Positions 1 through 7,380 of a stretch of DNA of 40,695 nucleotides are shown here, one piece after another. Position 1 is the stretch's first letter. Each line of letters opens with the position of its first letter. The translations under genes and the position numbers were made by a program. The stretch is from SH-MAG3 sp036374995. Lineage in GTDB: Bacteria; Gemmatimonadota; Gemmatimonadetes; Longimicrobiales; RSA9. The stretch covers positions 1-40,695 of the forward strand of contig DASUSS010000092.1 of the NCBI GenBank assembly GCA_036374995.1. The letters are read 5' to 3'. Under the pieces are notes generated by a model. That model was not told the origin of the DNA. It worked only from the letters and a program-made list of their open reading frames with translations, and searched no databases.

Positions 1-69
1 CAGCCCGCCGGACACCGGAAACCGCATGTCGCGATGGGCACTTTGGAAAAAGGGGTGCCAGGTCCGCGT

Positions 70-897
70 TCAGAGCGTGTCGCAGCGGTCGGGATCGCCG
101 GACTCGAATCCGTTCCGGAACCACTGCACGCGCTGGGCGGACGTGCCGTGCGTGAAGGACTCCGGAACGATGTAGCCCTGTGCCTCGCGCTGGAGCCGGT
201 CATCGCCGATCGCGGCGGCGGCGGCCAGTGCCTCTTCGACGTCACCGGGATCGAGGATCTGCCGCTCCCGCTGAGCGTGGTGGGCCCATACGCCGGCCAG
301 GCAGTCCGCCTGGAGCTCCATGCGAACCTGGATCGCGTTCGCCTCGGACCGTGAGGAACGCGCCTGTGCGGCGCTCACCTGATCGGCGATGCCGAGCAGC
401 GTCTGCACGTGGTGTCCGACCTCGTGCGCGACGACGTAGGCGCGCGCGAAATCGCCGGGCGCGCCGAACCGCTCGCTCAGCTCGCGGAAGAAGCTCAGGT
501 CGAGATAAACGGCCTGGTCGGCCGGGCAGTAGAACGGCCCCACCGCGGACTGTGCCATGCCGCACGCCGACTGAACCATGCCATCGAACAGCACGAGCTG
601 CGGGTAGACGTACGTGGAGCCCCGTGCCGCGAAGAGCTCGGTCCACGTGTCTTCCGTGTCGGCGAGCACGACCGATATGAAGTCTGCCTCGGGATCATCG
701 CGGAACTGGTCGGGCGCTCCCGGCGCGACCTCTTCACTCGGTCCGATTCCGGTCGTGGGGATCTGCTCGGGGTCCACACCGAGCAGCAGCGCGACGAGCG
801 TGATGACGACCGCGCCGATGCCGCCGCCGATCATCATTCCGCCGCGGCCCCGCCTGTCCTGTACGTTCGCACTGCGGCGTCCGCTCTGCCAGCGCAT
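70..897 (-). CDS. YpfJ-like neutral zinc metallopeptidase
   Basis: A 275-residue protein of the putative neutral zinc metallopeptidase family (YpfJ/KPN_00 type). The N-terminus is basic, followed by one hydrophobic segment at about residues 21-40, so the enzyme is probably anchored to the membrane with the catalytic domain outside. The HEVGH zinc-binding motif is at residues 158-162 and the downstream acidic RMELQADC segment supplies the usual third ligand region. The ATG at 897 has a GGGGGA Shine-Dalgarno sequence 6 nt upstream. The family is widespread but its substrate is unknown, so only a peptidase call is justified. It lies 54 bp downstream of msrA on the same strand and may share its transcript. 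Confidence 0.9.
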   Translation of the reverse strand: MRWQSGRRSANVQDRRGRGGMMIGGGIGAVVITLVALLLGVDPEQIPTTGIGPSEEVAPGAPDQFRDDPEADFISVVLADTEDTWTELFAARGSTYVYPQLVLFDGMVQSACGMAQSAVGPFYCPADQAVYLDLSFFRELSERFGAPGDFARAYVVAHEVGHHVQTLLGIADQVSAAQARSSRSEANAIQVRMELQADCLAGVWAHHAQRERQILDPGDVEEALAAAAAIGDDRLQREAQGYIVPESFTHGTSAQRVQWFRNGFESGDPDRCDTL

Positions 898-951
898 GGT
901 CGTCCCCCGGTTCGGTGACTGACGGGTGCGAATGCACGATCCACACCAGCG

Positions 952-1491
952 TCAGCGGCTCAGCTTGTCCAGGTGCGCCTTCCGCAGCCTGGCGATCTTC
1001 GGCGCAATGACGACGCGGCAGTACGCCTGGTCGGGGTTGCGCCGGTAGTAATCGCGGTGGTACGACTCGGCCGGCCAGAACCGGCCGGCGGGTGCGAGCT
1101 CCGTGACGATGCCCCTCCAGACGCCCTGCTGCTCGAGCCCGGCGATCGTCTGCTCGGCCACGGCCTTCTGCTCCGGCGAGAGGTAGTAGATCGCGGAGCG
1201 GTACTGCGTTCCGACGTCGGCGCCCTGACGGTCCCGTGTAGTGGGATCGTGAATGGTGAAGAAGACGTCGAGCAGGTCGCGGTAGGAGATGACGGACGGA
1301 TCGAACTCGATGCGGACGACTTCGGCATGACCCGTCCCTCCGGCGCAGACCTGCTGGTAGGTCGGGTTGTCGACGTGGCCGCCGGCGTAGCCGGACTCGA
1401 CCTCGTGAACGCCGCGCAGCTCGGCGAATACGGCCTCGAGACACCAGAAACACCCGCCGGCGAGAATCGCGGTTTCGCGCGCATCATCCAT
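952..1491 (-). CDS. msrA: Peptide-methionine (S)-S-oxide reductase MsrA
   Basis: A 179-residue stand-alone MsrA, which reduces the S-epimer of methionine sulfoxide in proteins. The signature AGGCFWCLE is at residues 11-19, with Cys14 the catalytic nucleophile in family terms. Further conserved stretches are visible: GYAGG, PTYQQVCAGGTGHAEVV, FDP, the TQYRSAIYY block and a typical PAGRFWPAESYHRDYY tail. Length is normal for the single-domain enzyme and no MsrB domain is fused. The ATG at 1491 follows a strong GGGAGGAGG sequence. No signal peptide is visible, so it is probably cytoplasmic. Confidence 0.97.
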   Translation of the reverse strand: MDDARETAILAGGCFWCLEAVFAELRGVHEVESGYAGGHVDNPTYQQVCAGGTGHAEVVRIEFDPSVISYRDLLDVFFTIHDPTTRDRQGADVGTQYRSAIYYLSPEQKAVAEQTIAGLEQQGVWRGIVTELAPAGRFWPAESYHRDYYRRNPDQAYCRVVIAPKIARLRKAHLDKLSR

Positions 1492-1581
1492 GGCGACCTC
1501 CTCCCGGCCGCCAAGATGGGCGGGCCGGGCGTGCCGCGCAAAGAGCGGCCGGGACGGCGGTGCGCCGTCCCGGGCCGTGAC

Positions 1582-2475
1582 CTATTGCGCCTGCGATGCC
1601 ACCGATGCGGACCCGAGCGACTGGAGGTACGCCCACACGGCCGCGATCTCCACGTCGGTCATCTCCAGCGTGAGCGGCCACGGCATCTCCGTGCTCATGA
1701 CCGTATCGTCCGGCCGCTTGCCGGCGCGGAGCGCCGTCCTGAAATCCGTCTCCGTCCAGCCCGCGATCCTGCCGGTGGCGGTCAGGTCCGGTGCAGGCGG
1801 GGCCGGCGGCTTGCCACCCTTCAAGTCCTCGCCGTGGCAGCCGACGCAGCCGATGCTCGCGATGTAACGACCGTACTCCGGCGTGGCCGCGACGGGCGGC
1901 GCGCCGGGATGCGGCGCGGCGTGATCGATGGCCGACGCGGACAGGATGGGGAACGCGCTGGTCGCGATCAGGAACCGCCCCATCGGACCGACGCGCGTTG
2001 CCGGCAGCGTATCGTTCCGGGCCGGCGGCAGCGCCGACAGGTAGGCGATCATGTCGGCCAGGTCGGCGTCCCCGATGTGATAGTACTCGAACGACGGCAT
2101 GACGATGACGGACCGACCGTTCCGCTTGACGCCGTGCCGGATCGCGCGCACCCAGTCCGCGGCAGTGTAGTCGCGCGTGATCCCGGCCGGCGTGATGTTG
2201 GGAGCGACAATGCGACCGAGCATCGGGTCATCGATCACGACCTGGCCGCTGTAGTCCGGCCCGTGACAGTCGACGCACTTGGCGATCGCGCGGGCGAACC
2301 GGCGGCCGCGGGCCAGGGCCCCCGAGTCGTCGGGTACCGTCAGTTCTGCGGGAGTGACATCCCAGGTCGCCGCGATCCGGCGGGCGCTCGTGGCGTAGAT
2401 CACGCCTGCCGCCACCAGCGCGACGCCGGCCAGCGACCCGGTACCGATGCCGAGCCACTTCAGGACTCGCTTCAT
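1582..2475 (-). CDS. Membrane-anchored diheme cytochrome c
   Basis: A 297-residue protein with an N-terminal transmembrane or signal segment at about residues 10-28 and two heme c motifs, CVDCH (67-71) and CVGCH (210-214). Candidate distal methionines lie in an IVMPSFEYY block (about 126) and a STEMPWPLT block near the C-terminus. The two-domain layout matches diheme cytochromes that pass electrons from periplasmic dehydrogenases to terminal oxidases. No dehydrogenase is adjacent, so the partner is unknown. The ATG at 2475 is preceded by GGAGG with good spacing. Its own promoter probably lies in the 85 bp between it and the large regulator. Confidence 0.9.
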   Translation of the reverse strand: MKRVLKWLGIGTGSLAGVALVAAGVIYATSARRIAATWDVTPAELTVPDDSGALARGRRFARAIAKCVDCHGPDYSGQVVIDDPMLGRIVAPNITPAGITRDYTAADWVRAIRHGVKRNGRSVIVMPSFEYYHIGDADLADMIAYLSALPPARNDTLPATRVGPMGRFLIATSAFPILSASAIDHAAPHPGAPPVAATPEYGRYIASIGCVGCHGEDLKGGKPPAPPAPDLTATGRIAGWTETDFRTALRAGKRPDDTVMSTEMPWPLTLEMTDVEIAAVWAYLQSLGSASVASQAQ

Positions 2476-2560
2476 GCTCTCCTCCGATCTATGACTGCAC
2501 GTCCGCTGCTGGGCGGATCGCTGTAGTGATGAAGATCGGGGACGGTGCTTGAGGAACTGC

Positions 2561-5500
2561 TTAAGCGTCGGTGCGGGCGGACGTTATGGTGGTGACCAGC
2601 GCGGTCGTCTCGGCGGATGGCGCGATGCCGAGCTCCTCGCGGAACAGCGTGGTCAGGATGCCGTGGTGCCGGAGTGCATCCGCCGGCCGGCCGGAATCGG
2701 CGAGCGACCGCATCAGCAGGCGATGGGCCCGCTCCTCGAGATTGTCGCGGGCGAGCAGAGCACGGGACGTCGCGATCGCCTCTTCGTAGCGCCGGAGACC
2801 GTGGTAGCACTCCGCCAGCTCCACCGCCGCGTCGGTGAAGCGCCGCCTGAGACGGTCGCGCGGCTCGAGCGTCCAGTCCCCGAAGCCGGCGTCATCGAGG
2901 AAATCGCCGCCGCATACGTCCACCGCGGCCTGGAGCAGACGGACACGAGGCTCGGTCTCGTCCGGCCCGTTGCGTCCGCGCAGCCGCGCCGCGTCGTCGA
3001 TGCAGCTCTCGAAGTGCTCGACGTCGTAGGCGAAGCTGTGCTCGGGTGCGAAGCGGTAGCGCCCCTCGTCGAATGCGATCCAGTCGGGACTGCCGAGCGC
3101 CCGGCGCAGGTGATGCACCGTCACGTGGAAGCTGCTGCGCAGCCGCGCGGGCGATGCGTCCGGCCACAGATCGAGCCCGATCTGCTCCTTCGTCCGTCCC
3201 GACCGGTGGCTGAGCAGATAGAACAGCAACTCGCGCGGCTTCGCGTACGTCCAGTCCTCGTTCGTGAGCGCGCGTCCGTCGCGACGCACCTCGATCGTGC
3301 CGAACCCGCGGATCGTCAATGCGCAGTCGGCTGACGGCCACTCCAGTGGCCGGTCCGCAGCCGGGGCCGGCGTCTGCGCCACCGTGACCGAGGCCCGCGC
3401 CGGGGCCGGGGACTCCGTCGCAACCGGACCGCTCCCGCTCATCTCGAGCCCGAGCTCGATCGCCGCATCGAATCCGATCGAGGCGACGCTCGACCAGACC
3501 TCATCGAACTCGTCGCTGCCGAGCGTCGTGCGGAGCTGCTCGATCGCGCGTGACCATTCCGGCACCTCGAACGGCATCAGCCGTGCGCCCACCTCGCCGC
3601 GCAGCGCCTCGGATGCGCCGAGCAGCCGCGCCGCCCGCGCCGCACCGCCATGCTCGAGCGTGATGTAGCCCAGGACCTGGAGCGCGCGTGATGCGAACCA
3701 GCGATCGCGGACCGAACGAAGCAGCTCGAGCGAATCGCGCGAATAAGACCGGGCCTGCTCCACGTCACCACGGCGCCAGGCGAGCACGGCAAGGCTGTTG
3801 CGCGCGAGCGAGCGACCCCATTCATCTGCCGGATCGCTCCAGAGCGTGTCCGCCTCCTGATAGGCACGCTCCGCTTCCGCGCGATCGCCGATCGCGTGAT
3901 GCACGTAGCCGTATGCGCTCGTGAGCGCGATCGCCGTGTCCCACTGCGAGCAGCCGGCGCGAACCCGATCGATCCCCTCACGGACGAGCTCGAGCGCCTC
4001 GGAGCGCTCGCCCAGATCGACGAGTGTCTGCGCCAGCGCACACATCGCCTGGCCGAGCGAGCCCGGGTCATCGAGGTCGCGGCGCAGCGCGACACACCGC
4101 TCGAGCCAGACGCGCGACTGGAGGAACACGCCGCTGACCCACGCGAGGAATCCGGCGCCGTAGAGCGTATCCGCGAGCAGCGCAGGCTCGACGTCATCCT
4201 CGCGCGCGATCGCGGCGCTCAGCCGGTAGAGCCCCTCGTCCCACAGGATCCGATGGAGCCAGTACCACCACAGCTGACTGCCGAGCCGGTGATGCAGCGC
4301 AGCCCGGCCGGCCGTATCGCGCGTCCAGTCCAGCGCGGCGCGGAGGTTGTCGAGCTCGGCGTCGAGGATCGGCAGCACGCGAGGCCGCGCCGCACTGTGC
4401 ACCTGCGGTCCGTACAGATCGACGATGCGCACGTAGTGCTCCGCGTGGCGCAGCTGGTTCGCGTACGCGTCGCCGGCCTCCTCGAGCAGCTCCGTTGCAT
4501 ACTGGTCGACCGTATCCAGCATCCGATACCGCGCCTCGCCATCGCGCTCGACCACGATCACGAGCGACTTGTCGACCAGGCTCGCGAGCAGATCCAGCAC
4601 GTCGATCTCCGACAGAACCGCGTCGGAGCACACCGCCTCCGCCGCATCGAGCGTGAAGCTGCCCGCGAACACGGAGAGCCGGCGGAACAGGATCCGCTCC
4701 GGCTCCGAAAGCAGCCGGTAGCTCCAGTCGATGGCCGCGCGCAGTGTGCGCTGCCGCTTCGGCAACGTGCGGCCGCCCGTCGTCAGCAGACTCATCGAGT
4801 CCGCGAGCCGATCCGCGATCTGGCGCGGCGCGAGCACGTTCATCCGTGCAGCCGCGAGCTCGATCGCGAGCGGGATGCCGTCCAGCCGGATGCAGATCTC
4901 CGCAATGGCCGCGACTGTGACGGCATCGACGGTGAACGCCGGCATGACGGCGGCGGCACGGTCGATGAACAGGCGGACGGCCTCCGAGCCGAGCAGTGCG
5001 TCCAGCTCGCGCGCGCGGCGCGACGGCAGACCGAGCGGTGGAATCGGGATGGCGCGCTCGCCGGGCACCGCCAGCCGCTCCCGGGATGTCGTGAGGATGT
5101 GGACGTTCGGTGCCTCGCGCAGCAGCGGCGCGGCCAGCTCGGCGACGGCCTCGATCACGTGCTCGCAGTTGTCGAGCACGATCAGTGCGCGCCGCCCCGC
5201 CAGGTACTCGGCCACGGCGTCTCCCGGCGCGCGGCCCGGCTGATGCCGGATCCCGAGCGCGGCGGCGAGCGTCGGCCCCACCAACGCCGGATCCGTGATC
5301 GGCGCCAGCTCCACCCAGGTGACGCCGTCGTCGAACGACGGGCCGGCCCCGCGCGCCGCCTCGATCGACAGCCGCGTCTTGCCGCTGCCGCCCGGGCCCG
5401 TCAGCGTCAGCAGTCGGTGCGAGCGGATCGACGCGATCACGTCCGCGAGGACCTTCTCACGACCGATGAAGGAGGTGAGCGGCGCAGGTAGCGATTTGCT

Positions 5501-5605
5501 CCGTTCCCGGAGCAGCCGCAGCGGTGGCATGTCTACGGCAGCGATGCGGTTCACACGAATGACGCCGCCCGGAGCGGCGTGGCTGGAGTGACAGCACCCG
5601 AACAT
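2561..5605 (-). CDS. Large AAA/TPR transcriptional regulator with C-terminal wHTH-BTAD
   Basis: A roughly 1014-residue regulator. Near the N-terminus is a LuxR/AfsR-like ATPase: Walker A GPGGSGKT at about 70-77, then a Walker B RALIVLDNCEHV. A long helical repeat (TPR-like) section follows. The last about 255 residues hold an OmpR/SARP-type winged helix (LTIRGFGTIEVRRDGRAL onward) and a bacterial transcriptional activator domain (BTAD). Classical SARP regulators carry the wHTH-BTAD at the N-terminus, so the order here is reversed. The start is uncertain. ATG 5605 has AAGGG at suitable spacing and would give this length. ATG 5530 (989 aa) begins closer to the conserved LPAPLTSFIGRE block but lacks a ribosome site. 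It is divergent from the MATE gene and may regulate it. Confidence 0.88.
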   Translation of the reverse strand: MFGCCHSSHAAPGGVIRVNRIAAVDMPPLRLLRERSKSLPAPLTSFIGREKVLADVIASIRSHRLLTLTGPGGSGKTRLSIEAARGAGPSFDDGVTWVELAPITDPALVGPTLAAALGIRHQPGRAPGDAVAEYLAGRRALIVLDNCEHVIEAVAELAAPLLREAPNVHILTTSRERLAVPGERAIPIPPLGLPSRRARELDALLGSEAVRLFIDRAAAVMPAFTVDAVTVAAIAEICIRLDGIPLAIELAAARMNVLAPRQIADRLADSMSLLTTGGRTLPKRQRTLRAAIDWSYRLLSEPERILFRRLSVFAGSFTLDAAEAVCSDAVLSEIDVLDLLASLVDKSLVIVVERDGEARYRMLDTVDQYATELLEEAGDAYANQLRHAEHYVRIVDLYGPQVHSAARPRVLPILDAELDNLRAALDWTRDTAGRAALHHRLGSQLWWYWLHRILWDEGLYRLSAAIAREDDVEPALLADTLYGAGFLAWVSGVFLQSRVWLERCVALRRDLDDPGSLGQAMCALAQTLVDLGERSEALELVREGIDRVRAGCSQWDTAIALTSAYGYVHHAIGDRAEAERAYQEADTLWSDPADEWGRSLARNSLAVLAWRRGDVEQARSYSRDSLELLRSVRDRWFASRALQVLGYITLEHGGAARAARLLGASEALRGEVGARLMPFEVPEWSRAIEQLRTTLGSDEFDEVWSSVASIGFDAAIELGLEMSGSGPVATESPAPARASVTVAQTPAPAADRPLEWPSADCALTIRGFGTIEVRRDGRALTNEDWTYAKPRELLFYLLSHRSGRTKEQIGLDLWPDASPARLRSSFHVTVHHLRRALGSPDWIAFDEGRYRFAPEHSFAYDVEHFESCIDDAARLRGRNGPDETEPRVRLLQAAVDVCGGDFLDDAGFGDWTLEPRDRLRRRFTDAAVELAECYHGLRRYEEAIATSRALLARDNLEERAHRLLMRSLADSGRPADALRHHGILTTLFREELGIAPSAETTALVTTITSARTDA

Positions 5606-5653
5606 TGTCCGGACCCTTGGCTCCCAGTCAAGCGGCCACCCCGACGTGCGGGG

Positions 5654-5676
5654 CGACGTCATGAAGCTTGACGTCG
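5654..5676. promoter_or_regulatory. Palindrome overlapping the promoter of the MATE leader
   Basis: Two copies of CGACGTC/GACGTCG form a perfect 7-bp inverted repeat separated by 9 bp (5654-5660 and 5670-5676). The right arm overlaps the TTGACG -35 box of the plus-strand promoter, an arrangement expected for an operator. The divergent regulator is an obvious candidate binder, but this is inference from position only. Confidence 0.4.
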
Positions 5677-5696
5677 GCGCGTTCTGTCTGTACCGT
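5668..5696 (+). promoter_or_regulatory. Candidate sigma-70 promoter for the leader/MATE transcript
   Basis: TTGACG (5668-5673), exactly 17 bp, then TACCGT (5691-5696), which retains the key A2 and T6 of the -10 box. The -35 matches five of six consensus bases. Transcription would start around 5703, run through the 40-codon leader ORF and reach the terminator before the MATE gene. Confidence 0.45.
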
Positions 5697-5743
5697 ATTC
5701 GCCCGCGGAAAGTTTCTCCGCAAATCGCCTCAGATGTGAGAGA

Positions 5744-5866
5744 ATGATGCGGAACCACTCCATGAACCTGCGTGTCACGGTCATCACGACCGTTCCGGCA
5801 ATCGCGCGACCGCGCATTGCCGATGCGCCGGTCTTCGTGCGTACTGGAGGTATGCGCCAGGAGTAG
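5744..5866 (+). CDS. Candidate 40-codon leader peptide upstream of the MATE gene
   Basis: A short open frame from ATG 5744 to TAG 5864-5866, too small for standard gene calling. Alternative in-frame starts are ATG 5747 and ATG 5762 (34 codons). A GAGAGA purine stretch sits just before the first ATG. The N-terminal half is rich in Val, Ile and Thr (RVTVITTVPAIARP). The final codons fall inside an 8-bp hairpin (5837-5844 with 5850-5857), and a strong intrinsic terminator follows 25 nt after the stop. A ribosome stalled on this frame could influence termination. It has no recognised homologue. Translation is not demonstrated, and random ORFs of this size are common in GC-rich DNA. Confidence 0.4.
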   Translation: MMRNHSMNLRVTVITTVPAIARPRIADAPVFVRTGGMRQE

Positions 5867-5891
5867 AGTCTTCGCGTTCAGCAGAACACGG

Positions 5892-5934
5892 AACGGCCTC
5901 CCGGCGTGCAGCGTCGGGGGGCCGTTTTCTTTTT
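5892..5934 (+). terminator. Intrinsic terminator / candidate attenuator ahead of the MATE gene
   Basis: A 14-bp stem (5892-5905 with 5913-5926, including two G-U wobbles) with a 7-nt loop, followed by the tract TTTTCTTTTT (5925-5934). It is by far the best rho-independent terminator in the window. It points toward the MATE gene, whose ATG is 27 nt further on, so it cannot end an upstream protein gene on this strand: the nearest upstream protein-coding gene is on the other strand. It must either attenuate the MATE operon or end a small RNA. Confidence 0.8.
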
Positions 5935-5961
5935 GATCGACCGGAAGGGGAGGAGGCAGGG

Positions 5962-7380
5962 ATGAGGAGCAGTGGATCGGGTCGCAGGCGACGATTGCGG
6001 GAGCTGGGCGCGCTGCTGGGCGCGGCCGTGCGCGGCACCGGCGGGAGTCCGACGGAGGGATCGATTCCGCGGGCAATCGCGATCCTGGCAGTGCCGATGG
6101 TGCTCGAGATGATCATGGAGTCGGTGTTCGCGGTCGTGGACATCTTCTTCGTGTCGCGCCTGGGCGCGGACGCAGTGGCGGCGGTCGGAATCACGGAATC
6201 GCTGTTCACGATCGTCTACACCGTCGGCGTGGGCCTGAGCATCGGCGTGACGGCGGTGGTGGCACGGCGCATCGGCGAGCGCAATCCCGCGGCGGCCTCG
6301 GACGCGACGTTCCAGGCGCTGGTGCTCGGTGTCGTCGTGTCCGTGGTGCTGGGCGTGCTCGGCGGATGGAAAGCCGAGTCGCTGCTCCGCCTCATGGGCG
6401 CGAGCGAGGCGGTGATCGAACAGGGGTCCGGTTACGCGCGGGTGATGTTCGGCGGCAATGCAGCGGTCATGCTGCTGTTCCTGCTGAACGCCGCGTTCCG
6501 CGGTGCCGCGAACGCAGCGATCGCGATGCGCGTGCTGTGGATCGCGAACGCGGTCAACATCGTGCTGGACCCGCTGCTGATCTTCGGCATCGGGCCGTTC
6601 CCGGCGCTGGGTGTGACGGGCGCTGCGGTAGCGACTACGATCGGCCGCGGCATCGGCGTGGCCCTCCAGCTGGCGGTGCTGCTCGGAGGGATCGGCGCGC
6701 TCGAGCTGTCCGTCCGCAGCGTCAGGATCGCTCCGGCCGAGATGCTGCGGCTCGTGCGGCTCTCGGCCACGGGCGCACTGCAGGTGTTCGTGTCGACCGC
6801 GAGCTGGATCCTGCTCGTGCGCATCGTCGCCGGATTCGGCAGTCCGGCCGTCGCCGGCTACACGATCGCGATCCGGATCGTGCTGTTCGCGCTGATGCCG
6901 GCGTGGGGACTCGCGAACGCAGCCGCCACGATGGTCGGTCAGTCGCTCGGCGCGCGCCAGCCGGAGCGTGCGGAGCAGTCCGTGTGGATTGCCGGTCGCA
7001 TGAACCTGTACTTCCTCGGCACGATCGGCGTGCTGTTCATTGTCGCCGCGCCCGCGATCGTGGGTCTGTTCGGCGGGGATGCCGAGACGAACGGCTATGC
7101 CGCGAACGGACTGCGGATCCTGAGTGCGGGGTTCTTCTTCTACGCGTACGGCATGGTGATCAACCAGTCGTTCAACGGTGCGGGTGACGCATGGACGCCC
7201 ACGCTGCTGAATCTGCTCTGCTTCTGGTGCTGGGAGATCCCGCTCGCGTGGCTGCTCGCGCACACGCTCGGCGTCGGTGCGACCGGCTCGTTCGTCGCCG
7301 TGACCGTCGCGTTCTCGACGCTCGCTCTCGTGAGCGGTGCCGTGTTCCGGCGCGGGAGATGGAAGCTCAAGATGGTGTGA
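5962..7380 (+). CDS. MATE-family multidrug/metabolite exporter
   Basis: A 472-residue polytopic inner-membrane protein of the MATE (NorM/DinF) branch of the MOP flippase superfamily, with about 12 hydrophobic segments in two homologous halves. The second half opens with RLSATGALQVF and shows family-typical stretches such as MPAWGLANAAATMVGQSLGA and FNGAGDAWTP. MATE proteins export cationic drugs or metabolites against Na+ or H+. The ATG follows a very strong GGGGAGGAGG site. The stop codon overlaps the start of the MurE-like ligase by 1 nt (TGATG), so the two are translationally coupled. A terminator lies immediately upstream, pointing to regulated readthrough. Substrate cannot be read from the sequence. 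Confidence 0.93.
   Translation: MRSSGSGRRRRLRELGALLGAAVRGTGGSPTEGSIPRAIAILAVPMVLEMIMESVFAVVDIFFVSRLGADAVAAVGITESLFTIVYTVGVGLSIGVTAVVARRIGERNPAAASDATFQALVLGVVVSVVLGVLGGWKAESLLRLMGASEAVIEQGSGYARVMFGGNAAVMLLFLLNAAFRGAANAAIAMRVLWIANAVNIVLDPLLIFGIGPFPALGVTGAAVATTIGRGIGVALQLAVLLGGIGALELSVRSVRIAPAEMLRLVRLSATGALQVFVSTASWILLVRIVAGFGSPAVAGYTIAIRIVLFALMPAWGLANAAATMVGQSLGARQPERAEQSVWIAGRMNLYFLGTIGVLFIVAAPAIVGLFGGDAETNGYAANGLRILSAGFFFYAYGMVINQSFNGAGDAWTPTLLNLLCFWCWEIPLAWLLAHTLGVGATGSFVAVTVAFSTLALVSGAVFRRGRWKLKMV

Noticed and set aside
39..62. GGCAC...GTGCC stem with an A/T run after the first peptidase gene
   Set aside because: The stem is only 5 bp and the T run lies in the loop instead of after the stem.
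5606..6076. N-terminal extension of the BTAD regulator across the MATE promoter
   Set aside because: It would run through the promoter, leader and terminator and into the MATE gene, and the translated part looks non-coding.
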